Origin: JAGLOK01 sp963677605 | GTDB taxonomy: Bacteria > Bacillota > Clostridia > Christensenellales > UMGS416 | DNA: 64,000 nt | NCBI GenBank assembly: GCA_963677605.2 | Contig: CAXXDX010000005.1 | Coordinates: 186,001 to 250,000 of the forward strand | Direction: 5' to 3' | In this document: positions 53,109 to 60,997 of the stretch, piece after piece | Numbering within the stretch: position 1 is the stretch's first letter | Layout of the letters: every line of letters begins with the position of its first letter | Program-made: the position numbers and the translations under genes | The notes under the pieces: generated by a model | Database searches by the model: none | Seen by the model: the letters and a program-made list of their open reading frames with translations, nothing else | What the model was told of the DNA's origin: nothing

Positions 53109-53999
53109 TCAGACACCTACAAATCTGTCAGAGTAATGAATTATAACAGTAGGATCGCCTGCCGCCACCGAAAAAGCCAGAGAGTTGATTCCGGGTGTTA
53201 ATATGAAATAGGAAGAATACGGATCAATATAATTAAAAGCATTAACCTTTTCGTTATTTTCGTCAATCATATAAACATCTATTGCAGCTTGTCTTGTATC
53301 AATAAAAAGCTTTTCATCTTCCGAAAGGTCAATCATAACTTTTATATACTCATCTGTTTCAAGCTTTTTAATCATCGGATATGAAGCAGGACCGCGAAAC
53401 TCAACTATAACCGGAGCGTCCAGATTTCCATTGTAGTTAACCTCAGCATAGTCACCCTGTGTTCCAAGCGTTACACCTCCGTCATCTCCTAAATCAAATG
53501 TTCCATATTCTCCGAACATAACGCCACCGGTAAAGCCAATCATTTCAAGAGGATTTTCAGGAACAATCTCCCACGCCGGATCAGGACACATAAGCTGAAT
53601 GTCAAATGCCTGCATGTTTGCCGTTCTAATGTTTTGGCTTGTAATTTCAGTTGGTCCTTCTACAACACTGCAGCCAATTACATAGCTTGCATTATCTTCA
53701 TTCCCATTAAAATAAGTAAGCTTTCCTTTGCCAAGCTTAGGATTAAAAATACGAAAAATTTCGTTTCTTTTTTGCAAAAGTCCGGCTCTTGTATCATCAG
53801 AAATTATTGCAGTAAAGCGAATAAATCTTATATCCAGCAAGTTGCCTAAGTGAGTCGCTCCATCCTGCTGAAACCCCCGCTGATAAAGAGGAGTTACATC
53901 TGCTGCGCCTATTCCCTGAAGATTCTGCAATAAATATGGAAATGTATCCTTTAAAGTCATGCTATCTCCGTTTATATTTTCAAAAATAATTCTCTGCAT
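53109..53999 (-). CDS. distal tail protein (Dit)
   Basis: 296 residues with the siphovirus tail-component pattern: a short N-terminal beta segment, RGFQQDGATHLGNLLDIRF around 43-61, an RNEIFRIFNPKLGKG loop and a PDPAWE motif before a C-terminal galectin-like half. It forms the hub between tail tube and baseplate. GGAG precedes the ATG. Its upstream neighbour should be the tape measure, which is collapsed here. Confidence 0.87.
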   Translation of the reverse strand: MQRIIFENINGDSMTLKDTFPYLLQNLQGIGAADVTPLYQRGFQQDGATHLGNLLDIRFIRFTAIISDDTRAGLLQKRNEIFRIFNPKLGKGKLTYFNGNEDNASYVIGCSVVEGPTEITSQNIRTANMQAFDIQLMCPDPAWEIVPENPLEMIGFTGGVMFGEYGTFDLGDDGGVTLGTQGDYAEVNYNGNLDAPVIVEFRGPASYPMIKKLETDEYIKVMIDLSEDEKLFIDTRQAAIDVYMIDENNEKVNAFNYIDPYSSYFILTPGINSLAFSVAAGDPTVIIHYSDRFVGV

Positions 54000-54020
54000 A
54001 AATAATCTCCGTTATCTTTT

Positions 54021-54381
54021 TTACTTGCTCATTAAAACAGCTTGCCTGTTTATAGCACGGGAAAGTTCGTCCATAAAGTCCGTCTGCTCGCTTGTGTTTG
54101 ATGTATGATAATTTTTATGAGTATTTCCGCTTTGAGTGTTTCTGGATTTATTGCTTTGGAAACTGTTCTGCGAGTAGCTTCTATTGTTTAAACCGTTTTT
54201 CCGAAAAGCTCCTGACATGAGGGATTCAAGCCTGTCCGCCATCTGTTTTAATTACTGAATCAGATTTAGCAATATCTTTGTTCAAAAAATCAATTTTCTT
54301 TTGAATAGTGTCAACTCCGGCATCAAATTCACTCATATCAATATCCATCTTAATGCTCAAACTCCCTGCATTTTCGCTCAT
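54021..54381 (-). pseudogene. collapsed tape-measure protein gene
   Basis: The ATG at 54381 behind GGAGGG encodes MSENAGSLSIKMDIDMSEFD and about 25 further residues of typical tape-measure N-terminus. The frame hits TGA near 54233. In the -1-shifted frame 54242-54021 a Ser/Asn-rich end follows (MADRLESLMSGAFRKN to VLMSK). Intact tape-measure genes are usually 1.5 to 4 kb; only the two ends remain. A large internal deletion with frameshift at about 54243 explains this best. Confidence 0.75.
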
Positions 54382-54563
54382 TTACCATCCCTCCACATTA
54401 TCGATTTTTACATCTGTGTCTTCACTTTCTTTAATTGCATTAAAAAAAGAATCCATCTCTTCGCTGTCGATTTCGGAAGGCAGTCTTCCATGTTTTTTTA
54501 AGCATTACAGAGTAGATTCTTCTTAAATCATTAAGCGATTCGCCCCGCAGTATTACGGGGCTT
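54382..54563 (-). pseudogene. tail-assembly chaperone frameshift extension (T part), disrupted
   Basis: Downstream of the G-part stop, one frame encodes ESPVILRGESLNDLRRIYSV; a second frame continues GRLPSEIDSEEMDSFFNAI and ends in VEGW immediately before the tape-measure ATG. They join only if one A is dropped in the run of seven A around 54492-54498. The extension is reached from the G frame through a run of nine A (54569-54577). The disruption looks like a homopolymer indel. Confidence 0.6.
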
Positions 54564-54580
54564 TCATGTTTTTTTTTCTG
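54541..54580 (-). promoter_or_regulatory. programmed ribosomal frameshift site of tail chaperone
   Basis: The minus strand reads GCAG, nine A, CATGAAA, then GCCCCG...CGGGGC. A slippery A run followed 7 bases later by a stable hairpin is the standard layout for frameshifting in tail chaperone G/T pairs. Confidence 0.6.
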
Positions 54581-54845
54581 CGCTCGCAAGTTCTGCACCC
54601 AGCCAGTCCGATATATCCTGCGCTGCCTTAAACAGTTCGCTTACCTTCATATCCAAAATCGTTTTTTCACGCAGCCTTGGAAAAATATCCTGTATCAGGT
54701 TAATAAGGCATCGGAGTACATCAGTGCTTAATTCTCCCGTTCTTTCATAAAGGCACTTAAACTCTAGAAATTTTCTAAGGTTGCCTACCGTTGAAGTATT
54801 CGCTCTGTATGTTTTATTGCCAGCTTTTATAACTATCTCTTTCAT
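54564..54845 (-). CDS. tail assembly chaperone (G part)
   Basis: 93 residues, helical and acidic, ending SAEKKT at the slippery A run. The length, position between major tail protein and tape measure, and the frameshift site match gpG-type chaperones that coat the tape measure during tail assembly. The FLEFKCLYERTGELSTD region is typical. ATG at 54845. Confidence 0.82.
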   Translation of the reverse strand: MKEIVIKAGNKTYRANTSTVGNLRKFLEFKCLYERTGELSTDVLRCLINLIQDIFPRLREKTILDMKVSELFKAAQDISDWLGAELASAEKKT

Positions 54846-54864
54846 AAATTACCTTTTTGTGTAT

Positions 54865-54892
54865 TAAAAAAAGCCCGTGTAGACGAGCTTCA
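54865..54892 (-). terminator. terminator of the tail-module cargo gene
   Basis: AAGCTCGTCT/ACGGGCTT hairpin on the minus strand with seven T residues. Confidence 0.8.
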
Positions 54893-54915
54893 TATTAATA
54901 TTTAAATTAATTATT

Positions 54916-55344
54916 TTATTTCTTTTTCTTCTTTTTAACCTGCATCCTTAATAGAGAATATCCCACAAGCAAAAAGCCCATTCCCATCAAAAGCCACGTA
55001 CTGATTCCGCCTTCACTTTCCATCAAGTCTTTTATTCTAAAAGACGGTTTTTCCTTAATCTCATCAAACAAGATTGAGTTTACGCACCGATCAAAGTCTA
55101 CCATATCAGAAGCCATAACTTTGCCCGAATAGCTTTTAATTACTATTTTTATAAGATAACCGTTAACAACCGTACTATACTGCTTTGAATATGCACGGGT
55201 GCCGTTTATCTCCTGGCTTAAGTCCACCTCAATATAGGTTATTCCACCGCTTTCTATTATCTCATATCCATAAAAAACAGGCATGTTGACTTCGGATATC
55301 TCAGCTTCAGATGTCTCGTTATATTCATCAATTCTTGAACCCAC
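54916..55344 (-). CDS. C-terminal part of frameshift-split membrane-anchored cargo protein
   Basis: 142 residues by a GTG start without a ribosome site. The C-terminus has one helix (about 113-132) and ends in a Lys run, giving an outside-in anchor. The preceding frame (55257-55712) ends just where this one opens; the two join at about 55344 (EYYYRTIR then GSRIDEYNETSEAEI) into one 250-270 residue protein. Either an indel or a sequencing error separates them. Not a phage structural gene. Confidence 0.6.
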   Translation of the reverse strand: MGSRIDEYNETSEAEISEVNMPVFYGYEIIESGGITYIEVDLSQEINGTRAYSKQYSTVVNGYLIKIVIKSYSGKVMASDMVDFDRCVNSILFDEIKEKPSFRIKDLMESEGGISTWLLMGMGFLLVGYSLLRMQVKKKKKK

Positions 55345-55712
55345 CTGATTGTCCGGTAATAATATTCCCCTAGCTCTTCAAGCCTTTTTTCTGACAGCAG
55401 GCTGAAGTTATGAATCTTTTCAAAGTCTTTGCTTTCCTCCACAGAAAGAGTTATGTCAGCCTGTCTGTCGTCTTTAACTGAGTATAGAAAGAAAAGATAT
55501 CTTTCCATATAAGCCATCATGCTTTCATATTCAAGGCTCACATAGGAAAACGCTTCATCATCTCTTTGCGTATCTCTTGTGATAGTGTGCCAGCCTTCCG
55601 GCATCGTTATCCTGAAACCATAATCCGAAATATAGTAGCTTTCAGCTTGCGCAGATGCAACAGGCACTGCACACAGAAGCAATATTGCTATAATTAGAAT
55701 AGTTTTTCTCAT
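55257..55712 (-). CDS. N-terminal part of frameshift-split exported cargo protein
   Basis: A signal peptide (LLCAVPVASA, cleavage near residue 22 from the ATG at 55712 behind GGAG) is followed by an extracellular part opening with a YISDYGFRITMPEGW stretch that recalls PsbP-like or DUF-type exported domains. The last 19 codons of this frame are out of register with its continuation 54916-55344. It has its own terminator and probably its own promoter (TTGCTT with TAGCAT spaced 17 bp, near 55740-55770), typical of a moron inserted in the tail operon. Confidence 0.65.
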   Translation of the reverse strand: MRKTILIIAILLLCAVPVASAQAESYYISDYGFRITMPEGWHTITRDTQRDDEAFSYVSLEYESMMAYMERYLFFLYSVKDDRQADITLSVEESKDFEKIHNFSLLSEKRLEELGEYYYRTIRWVQELMNITRHLKLRYPKSTCLFFMDMR

Positions 55713-55782
55713 TAAACTCTCCATAAGTAGGATACTTTTAATGCTATCACATGCCGGTTTATGAAGCAATCTGTTTGTAAAA

Positions 55783-56394
55783 TTATTCTTCCGGTATAGC
55801 TTCGCTTGGCTTAAAAGCAGGAGTTGAAAACCAGCCTGAGCTTGAATTGTTTAAATCTTCATTTGAAAGTGACACATCTTCCGAGTCCAACATCTGTCTC
55901 CATGCTCCGTCAGATACTCTGCACACAGCCTTAAATGTATAAATATCATTTTGGGGAGAAATAGAGTTGGACTTTGTATAGCTTGTCATCTGTGCTTTAA
56001 CAAACCTCCCTTTATACACCCATACATATCTATATTCACCGTTTGACTTCTGAGAACGGAAGCCTACTGCCACATACGGCGGGCTGTCTCCTCTTTTGTC
56101 AATCATTAGTCCGTTTTCATACTGCGCTCCCGTTAGAGCAGCTGCTACTTCATTCGATATTCCTGAAAACGACACCTGCAGTTCACGTTCGCCCTCTATC
56201 ACATATGTCTCAAATATCCCGTCATCAGCATAAAACGAGCCGATTTCAGTGTTTGGATTAAGCGCAACAATATTTACTCCCGGCAAATATACAGCCGGCC
56301 CATAATCTGTCCCCGTATCATCGTCTTTTGTAAGCGGTGCGTAAAAGAATCTGTCAACACCTATTCTGACGCTTTGTCTTTCCATGTTTTCCAT
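55783..56394 (-). CDS. phage major tail protein
   Basis: 203 residues. The N-terminal VGVDRFFYAPLTKDD and the GEREL-x-V central strand are typical of Firmicutes major tail (tube) proteins, as is the position between connectors and chaperone. AAGGAG precedes the ATG. Confidence 0.85.
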   Translation of the reverse strand: MENMERQSVRIGVDRFFYAPLTKDDDTGTDYGPAVYLPGVNIVALNPNTEIGSFYADDGIFETYVIEGERELQVSFSGISNEVAAALTGAQYENGLMIDKRGDSPPYVAVGFRSQKSNGEYRYVWVYKGRFVKAQMTSYTKSNSISPQNDIYTFKAVCRVSDGAWRQMLDSEDVSLSNEDLNNSSSGWFSTPAFKPSEAIPEE

Positions 56395-56416
56395 ATAGTT
56401 TTCTCCTTATATAGCT

Positions 56417-56851
56417 TTAAAGTCTGCAGAATGTAGTCGTAAAGCTTTGTATGAATTCATATCGCTCACTTGAATCCAGACCCGTCGGATACGGCTCACT
56501 GTTCGGTGCAATCCTTAAATATATGCGTTCATACTCACCGTCATCATTTTCATCCACACCATAGCCGGTACAAAGGTCTTCCGACAGATATTTTTCATCG
56601 CCTATCGGAGAAAGCTCACTTGATGCAAGATTAATCATGCTGTATGCGCCTTCATATGTTGTGCTTCGCACTTTTAAAGTAAGAGTTGCACTTGAAATCT
56701 CGGCGACTGCATCATATGAACCGGCACCTGCTTCGTATACGCACACTGCTTCATCCGGATTTTCCGGCAGCTGCGATATAAATAGGTTTTCTCCCAATGT
56801 GAAGCTTTCATTTTTTGATAGGATTTCTGCTATGTCTTTTGCAGCACTCAT
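56417..56851 (-). CDS. phage tail terminator / minor capsid-like protein
   Basis: 144 residues, an alpha/beta protein with the NxxxS-x-L-P-x-P-D-E opening and TLKVRSTTYEGAYSMINLAS helix that fit minor capsid or tail terminator proteins of siphophages. Overlaps the upstream gene by 4 bp, so it is translationally coupled. Confidence 0.75.
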   Translation of the reverse strand: MSAAKDIAEILSKNESFTLGENLFISQLPENPDEAVCVYEAGAGSYDAVAEISSATLTLKVRSTTYEGAYSMINLASSELSPIGDEKYLSEDLCTGYGVDENDDGEYERIYLRIAPNSEPYPTGLDSSERYEFIQSFTTTFCRL

Positions 56852-57156
56852 TTTATAGCCTCCTCAACAGCACATTTAATTATCTTTTCACATTCATTTT
56901 TAGACGCTTCAAACACACCTTTAAGATAATCAACCTTTTTATGAACTGCAGCGGCATAGTCTGCACTATATCCTGCTTCAACTGAAGGATTATCTCGGCC
57001 CAGTGTTTGAATATATGAACTTCCATCCAATTTCCCCGTCTTCCTTGGAACGATTTTCAGCGATTCATCCATGACTTCCTGTCCCGCTTTAAATAGTGCG
57101 GATTGTGCTGCTGTACGAGCTTTTTGTTTTAAATTATCAGCATTAAACCTCATCAC
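56848..57156 (-). CDS. HK97 gp10-like tail component
   Basis: 102 residues. The pattern VPRKTGKLDGSS...YSADYAAAVH marks the gp10-type head-tail joining protein. Overlaps both neighbours by 4 bp, in a tightly coupled connector operon. Confidence 0.85.
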   Translation of the reverse strand: MMRFNADNLKQKARTAAQSALFKAGQEVMDESLKIVPRKTGKLDGSSYIQTLGRDNPSVEAGYSADYAAAVHKKVDYLKGVFEASKNECEKIIKCAVEEAIK

Positions 57157-57470
57157 AGCGACACCTCGTAACCCACTATCTTCCCAAGACCGTCGGTTAT
57201 TTCCTTTACGGAGATTATGTCCATTCCGTTTATAGCTCCGCCCATTATATCTTCGGCGCAGGTTATCCCTTCCTGCGGTTCAATATAGCATAGGATAGTG
57301 CTTGTCTTCTCCCTGCCGGAAGTGTCTTTAGCGATCGTTATTCGCTTTTCTATCCTGCAAGGGATATTTATCGGAGCTTCTCTTTCAGGGTTTCCGTAGT
57401 CATCAAACGAATTAGCGCTTTTACGCCAGCTTGCTGTTTGATGAAAATATTTGTTTAATCTACCTGACAC
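57153..57470 (-). CDS. phage head-tail adaptor (minor capsid)
   Basis: 105 residues, small beta-barrel type with INIPCRIEKRI and a YEV-terminal strand, typical of head closure proteins. Overlaps the upstream gene by 11 bp. Confidence 0.75.
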   Translation of the reverse strand: MSGRLNKYFHQTASWRKSANSFDDYGNPEREAPINIPCRIEKRITIAKDTSGREKTSTILCYIEPQEGITCAEDIMGGAINGMDIISVKEITDGLGKIVGYEVSL

Positions 57471-57942
57471 GGTATCCGCCTCCTAAATACGGCGCAAGAA
57501 GCCTCTGTGCACGTACGCTTTTTATCACAGCTTTTATTCCGTAGCTGTTTACCGTTTTTAAGTTTTCGCTGACCGAGCCCAGCGAATAGCTGCGTACATT
57601 GCCCGCATAAGCATCAGCCATTGCTGTATCGCTCGTAGGGCATGCAAGCTCCAAAGCCTCAAGAGCCTGAGCTAATTTTATAGCTTCGGGCACTTCATCA
57701 TCCTCGTGCAGTATATACTTTCTAGGAAACGCCATCATCTGATCAGCTTCGGCTTTTATTCCCACAAACTTCAGCGAATCAATTTCTTCTGCTGCTGTTT
57801 TTAAATATATTTTCTTATCCTCATAATCTAAATTCAGCCATTTATCTTTAAGCTCGTCACTGTCTGCGAGAAGCTTATCATTAATATATTCATCTGAATC
57901 ACTGGTTGAAATATAAGTATCTACATTTACTGTAATCGCCAT
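57460..57942 (-). CDS. phage head-tail connector protein
   Basis: 160 residues, helical and acidic. The opening with YISTSDSDEYIND, the AFPRKYILHEDDEVPEAIKLA segment and the C-terminal YGIKAVIKSVRAQRLLAPYLGG fit DnaT-like or gp6-type connectors. GCGAGG precedes the ATG. First gene of the connector block. Confidence 0.82.
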   Translation of the reverse strand: MAITVNVDTYISTSDSDEYINDKLLADSDELKDKWLNLDYEDKKIYLKTAAEEIDSLKFVGIKAEADQMMAFPRKYILHEDDEVPEAIKLAQALEALELACPTSDTAMADAYAGNVRSYSLGSVSENLKTVNSYGIKAVIKSVRAQRLLAPYLGGGYRVR

Positions 57943-57953
57943 GGTTCACCTCG

Positions 57954-58088
57954 CTATTTTTTTATTGTTGGTTTTTTGGCCGTCTGTTTCTTTTTAGGTT
58001 TATTGTTCGGATTTTGTTTGCATCGCGCTTCGTGGAGGGCAACTGTTTTCGAGGAGAAAGTTTCTCCGCAGTGTTTGCATTTTGGCAT
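57954..58088 (-). CDS. 44-residue zinc-finger-like protein
   Basis: Starts at an ATG with AAGGAG 7 bases upstream and reads MPKCKHCGETFSSKTVALHE, then ARCKQ and a Lys-rich tail. CxxC...H...C spacing suggests one zinc ribbon or C2HC finger. It lies 11 bp before the connector gene, in the same direction. Such small Zn-finger proteins sit near connector genes in many Firmicutes phages; the role is unknown. Confidence 0.7.
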   Translation of the reverse strand: MPKCKHCGETFSSKTVALHEARCKQNPNNKPKKKQTAKKPTIKK

Positions 58089-58120
58089 GGTATATCTCCT
58101 TTATATTGATTTTTGGGTAA

Positions 58121-58147
58121 TAAAAAAGCTCCGCGGTTGCGAAGCTG
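58121..58147 (-). terminator. terminator of membrane cargo gene 58171-59046
   Basis: AGCTTCGCAA/GCGGAGCT hairpin on the minus strand followed by TTTTTTA. Confidence 0.75.
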
Positions 58148-58170
58148 TAGGTTGTAAATTTGTGCAGTAT

Positions 58171-59046
58171 TTACTTTACGAAATAGTGTTTTACTCTTTC
58201 TGATGTCGCTAGATATTCTAAAGCTATTGCAAACTGAAGCGTTCCATAAATAATTGACGAAATTATATTTAATATCTGCGATAATAACGGTAAGTTAGAA
58301 ACAGCATACGTTGAAACAAAATTGTTTAAATATATCAAAATAAGCATTCCTATTCCTAACCATAAGTATTTTTTTATTTTAATTATTATTTCAGCTTTTC
58401 TTTTACCGAAATTAAGTATGATTTTAACGCCTTGTATAGCAACAAAAACCGTAACAAAAGCTGAGGCAATGTAAATGAAAAAAAATAAATCAATATTAAA
58501 GTCGGTAATTAACTTCACCGTATTTGTATATAATCTACTAATCCCAAGTAATACAATTAAACAAATATGTGCAAAGATCAATTTTAGTCCACCCTCATTT
58601 TTTCCATCATTGATACCTTCTTCATTGTCATAGTGTACAATATCAGAGTTGACATGAGCTTTTATTTCTTTTGTAATATTCTTAAAAGCATCTTCTTGTG
58701 ATACTTTCTTTAATATTTTTAGCATATTATTTTTTTTATCAGTTATTTTTATATACCAATCACTTATAAAAACTTCTGATAACCTCTCCCAGTAAACTTC
58801 TTTACTGGTTAACCTTTTAACTAACATTCCATCATCAAAAAATGTATATTTTTCTTTTCTATTTGAAAGAATTATTAACAACAAAATTAATTGATAAATA
58901 ATCTCACTAAATAATGTTCCAGCACTAAATTTTGAAGCTTGAATCATATAATAAATACTGGATATAAAAGGTAAGAAAGAAGACGCAAAAATTGCCCATG
59001 CAAACCAAACTATCTTCTGATTGCTCTTGTTTATATACTCCTTCAT
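58171..59046 (-). CDS. membrane protein, cargo cassette gene 2
   Basis: 291 residues with two N-terminal helices (about 13-60), a PH-like cytoplasmic domain (about 65-145) and about four further helices (150-275). The N-terminal GAGGTGG site and the C-terminal KHYFVK end are shared with the paralogue at 59176-59991, but the middle is strongly diverged. Flanked by copies of a 106-bp repeat. It interrupts the head module and is not structural; function unknown. Confidence 0.7.
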   Translation of the reverse strand: MKEYINKSNQKIVWFAWAIFASSFLPFISSIYYMIQASKFSAGTLFSEIIYQLILLLIILSNRKEKYTFFDDGMLVKRLTSKEVYWERLSEVFISDWYIKITDKKNNMLKILKKVSQEDAFKNITKEIKAHVNSDIVHYDNEEGINDGKNEGGLKLIFAHICLIVLLGISRLYTNTVKLITDFNIDLFFFIYIASAFVTVFVAIQGVKIILNFGKRKAEIIIKIKKYLWLGIGMLILIYLNNFVSTYAVSNLPLLSQILNIISSIIYGTLQFAIALEYLATSERVKHYFVK

Positions 59047-59047
59047 T

Positions 59048-59153
59048 ATCCACCTCTTTTTGCATTATCCCTCATATATTACCATATATGTTATGTGGTG
59101 GACAAGCGAACAGATAAAGGTTTTTGGAAAATGCTCCGCATGTGCGAAGCTGT
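59048..59153 (-). repeat. 106-bp cassette flank, copy 1
   Basis: Identical to 59993-60098 except for one base. It contains the ribosome site of the gene at 58171-59046 and the terminator of the gene at 59176-59991. Confidence 0.9.
59125..59152 (-). terminator. terminator of membrane cargo gene 59176-59991
   Basis: AGCTTCGCA/TGCGGAGC hairpin with a T run, inside the 106-bp repeat. Confidence 0.72.
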
Positions 59154-59175
59154 AATATTAAAATTTCGGTTGAAG

Positions 59176-59991
59176 TTATTTTACGAAATAGTGTTTTGCT
59201 CTGTTTGAAGTTTTAAGATATTCAAACACTAAGAATATACTGAAGAAGTTACCAATAACAGAAGCTGAACTCATAAATATCATTTTAAATGTTAATGAAC
59301 TAGGATTAAAGATAAAAGATGAAACACTGGTTAGTATTAAAAAACCAAAACCCAGCACTTTTGATATTTTTATTAATTTAATAGCAGAGACTTGTTGCTT
59401 AATATACTTAATAGTTAAGACTATAGTTAATACAAGAAGTGCTATTGCAAAAATAACAATTATTATCGATAGCCACAATGAACTGCCTAATATAATCATA
59501 GCCACCTGAGTTAATGGTGTAGAGATATAGACAATACCATTAGAAATCAAGTGAAATAAAAGCAAACCAATGCTTCCATTTATACCAAGATTAGTTGGGT
59601 TTTCTTTATCTTCATACTTTAATACATCTGAGTTTGTGTGAATTATGATTTGATCCATCAGTTTAATAAATTCTACATCATCTGAATTAGTATCAATTAT
59701 ATGAACAGTTTTATTAGTTTTTGTTTTTATCCTAATAAACCAGTTACCAATTAGCACATCAGAAAATTCAGTCCATAAATACTCTTTTCTATTAAACCCC
59801 ACAACCTCAATCCTATTATCATATACATTATATGTTGTACATTTTGCCTTATTAATAAAAATAATAGCGGCAACTAAAAATGCAAGCGCAATAATAGTAT
59901 AGTTAAAAATAAATGATGCAACTACTATAACCGAACTTATTAACGCATAACTAATCACAGATTTAGCATTATAAAACTTATATTCTTTCAT
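59176..59991 (-). CDS. membrane protein, cargo cassette gene 1
   Basis: 271 residues, same topology as 58171-59046: two N-terminal helices, a domain containing EYLWTEFSDVLIGNWFIRI (its partner reads EVYWERLSEVFISDWYIKI), then several helices and a KHYFVK end. I take the second ATG (59991) because it aligns with the partner's start behind GAGGTGG. Function unknown. Confidence 0.7.
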   Translation of the reverse strand: MKEYKFYNAKSVISYALISSVIVVASFIFNYTIIALAFLVAAIIFINKAKCTTYNVYDNRIEVVGFNRKEYLWTEFSDVLIGNWFIRIKTKTNKTVHIIDTNSDDVEFIKLMDQIIIHTNSDVLKYEDKENPTNLGINGSIGLLLFHLISNGIVYISTPLTQVAMIILGSSLWLSIIIVIFAIALLVLTIVLTIKYIKQQVSAIKLIKISKVLGFGFLILTSVSSFIFNPSSLTFKMIFMSSASVIGNFFSIFLVFEYLKTSNRAKHYFVK

Positions 59992-59992
59992 C

Positions 59993-60098
59993 ATCCACCT
60001 CTTTTTGCATTATCCCTCATATATTACCATATATGTTATGTGGTGGACAAGCGAACAGATAAAGGTTTTTGGAAAAAGCTCCGCATGTGCGAAGCTGT
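59993..60098 (-). repeat. 106-bp cassette flank, copy 2
   Basis: 105 of 106 bases match 59048-59153. It ends in the same AGCTTCGCACATGCGGAGCT hairpin, here without a gene directly upstream, which suggests a third cassette gene was lost or lies beyond. Confidence 0.9.
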
Positions 60099-60126
60099 GG
60101 TTATTAGGTTTGTATTTTTATCGGAG

Positions 60127-60985
60127 TGACCACCCCGAACGCCGTCGTGCTGTCTTTTTTTGATTAACTCTCCAGCGGCTGTAAGTGTTGTGCTAACACT
60201 GCGTTTGGCAATTTAAGAGATTTTATGAAGCCAAAATCTCATAAATACACCTTCCATTGTCAGCACTTGTTGAAACGTCAGTACGAATTTCACAAGTGAA
60301 ATTCTTTACGGGCTACGCCCCAGTACTCCGCTTCGCCTATCGGCGAATATATAATGTTGTTAAGCCCAGCAAAGCTTTCGGGCATGTACCGTAAGTTTCA
60401 TACTCTATTCTTTAAACTACGCACAAAGCGCGATTATTAAAAATGCACGAGAATCTGCGATTCGGAGTTTTTTAATAATCGTAAAACCTTCGTCACTATC
60501 GCATTTTTTACTAAAATGCTGTCGTGTCCCGTATTTTTTCTAAATACTCGAGAAAAAAGCTTTTCGGCGAAATCTAAGGTGCCTCTAACACAGAGAACAA
60601 CCACCCTCAGCAAATATGAAGGAAGAGAAATAATATGGGTAATAAGAAGAAGGAGCATTACTATCACTGTCTAGTGAAAGTAATAAAAAATACCTTAGGT
60701 GCTTGTCCCCTGTGTTAAATAAGTTTTGGAACAAAACTTTACTTGGCTAAGAACCAAAAATAAAGTTCGAGGGCGAATATGAACTACAATAGTGCAAAGC
60801 ACTATGAGTGTTCATATTGCCAAAAGCATTACCCTCGAACATTTTGATAGAACCCCACCGCCACGCAAAGCGCTGCCCTCCTCCCCTCATTAAGGGGAGG
60901 TCATTCGCATTTTCGCTAACGTTATATTTAGCACAAATGAGCGCCCCTAGTAAGGGGAGCTGGCTTCCAAAAGAAGACTGAGGGG
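60127..60985 (-). repeat. dispersed intergenic element, copy C (longest)
   Basis: About 860 bp without a credible gene. Read on the minus strand it starts with AACCCCTCAGTC, the AGGGGCGCTCATTTGTGC block and a CCTCCCC/GGGGAGG palindrome, and ends with GACGGCGTTCGGGGTGGTCA, as in copy 1. Inside, 60210-60315 matches copies A and B. A further inverted pair, TAACACAGAGAACAA (60590-60604) and TTGTCCCCTGTGTTA (60702-60716), resembles ends of small Clostridia repeats, and could mark a nested element. It separates cargo genes from the coat gene. Confidence 0.5.
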
Positions 60986-60997
60986 TTGATAAGAAGC

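Noticed and set aside
60437..60667. A 76-codon minus-strand frame in the long repeat region
   Set aside because: No ribosome site, composition driven by repeat and AT-rich sequence, and it spans the inverted TAACACAG end. I treat it as part of the repeat.
60850..60880. Sequence CCACGCAAAGCGCTGCC resembling part of a cyclic di-GMP (GEMM) riboswitch
   Set aside because: Only a short GCAAAGC-like core is present; the second conserved helix and a downstream start are missing, and it lies in repeat DNA.
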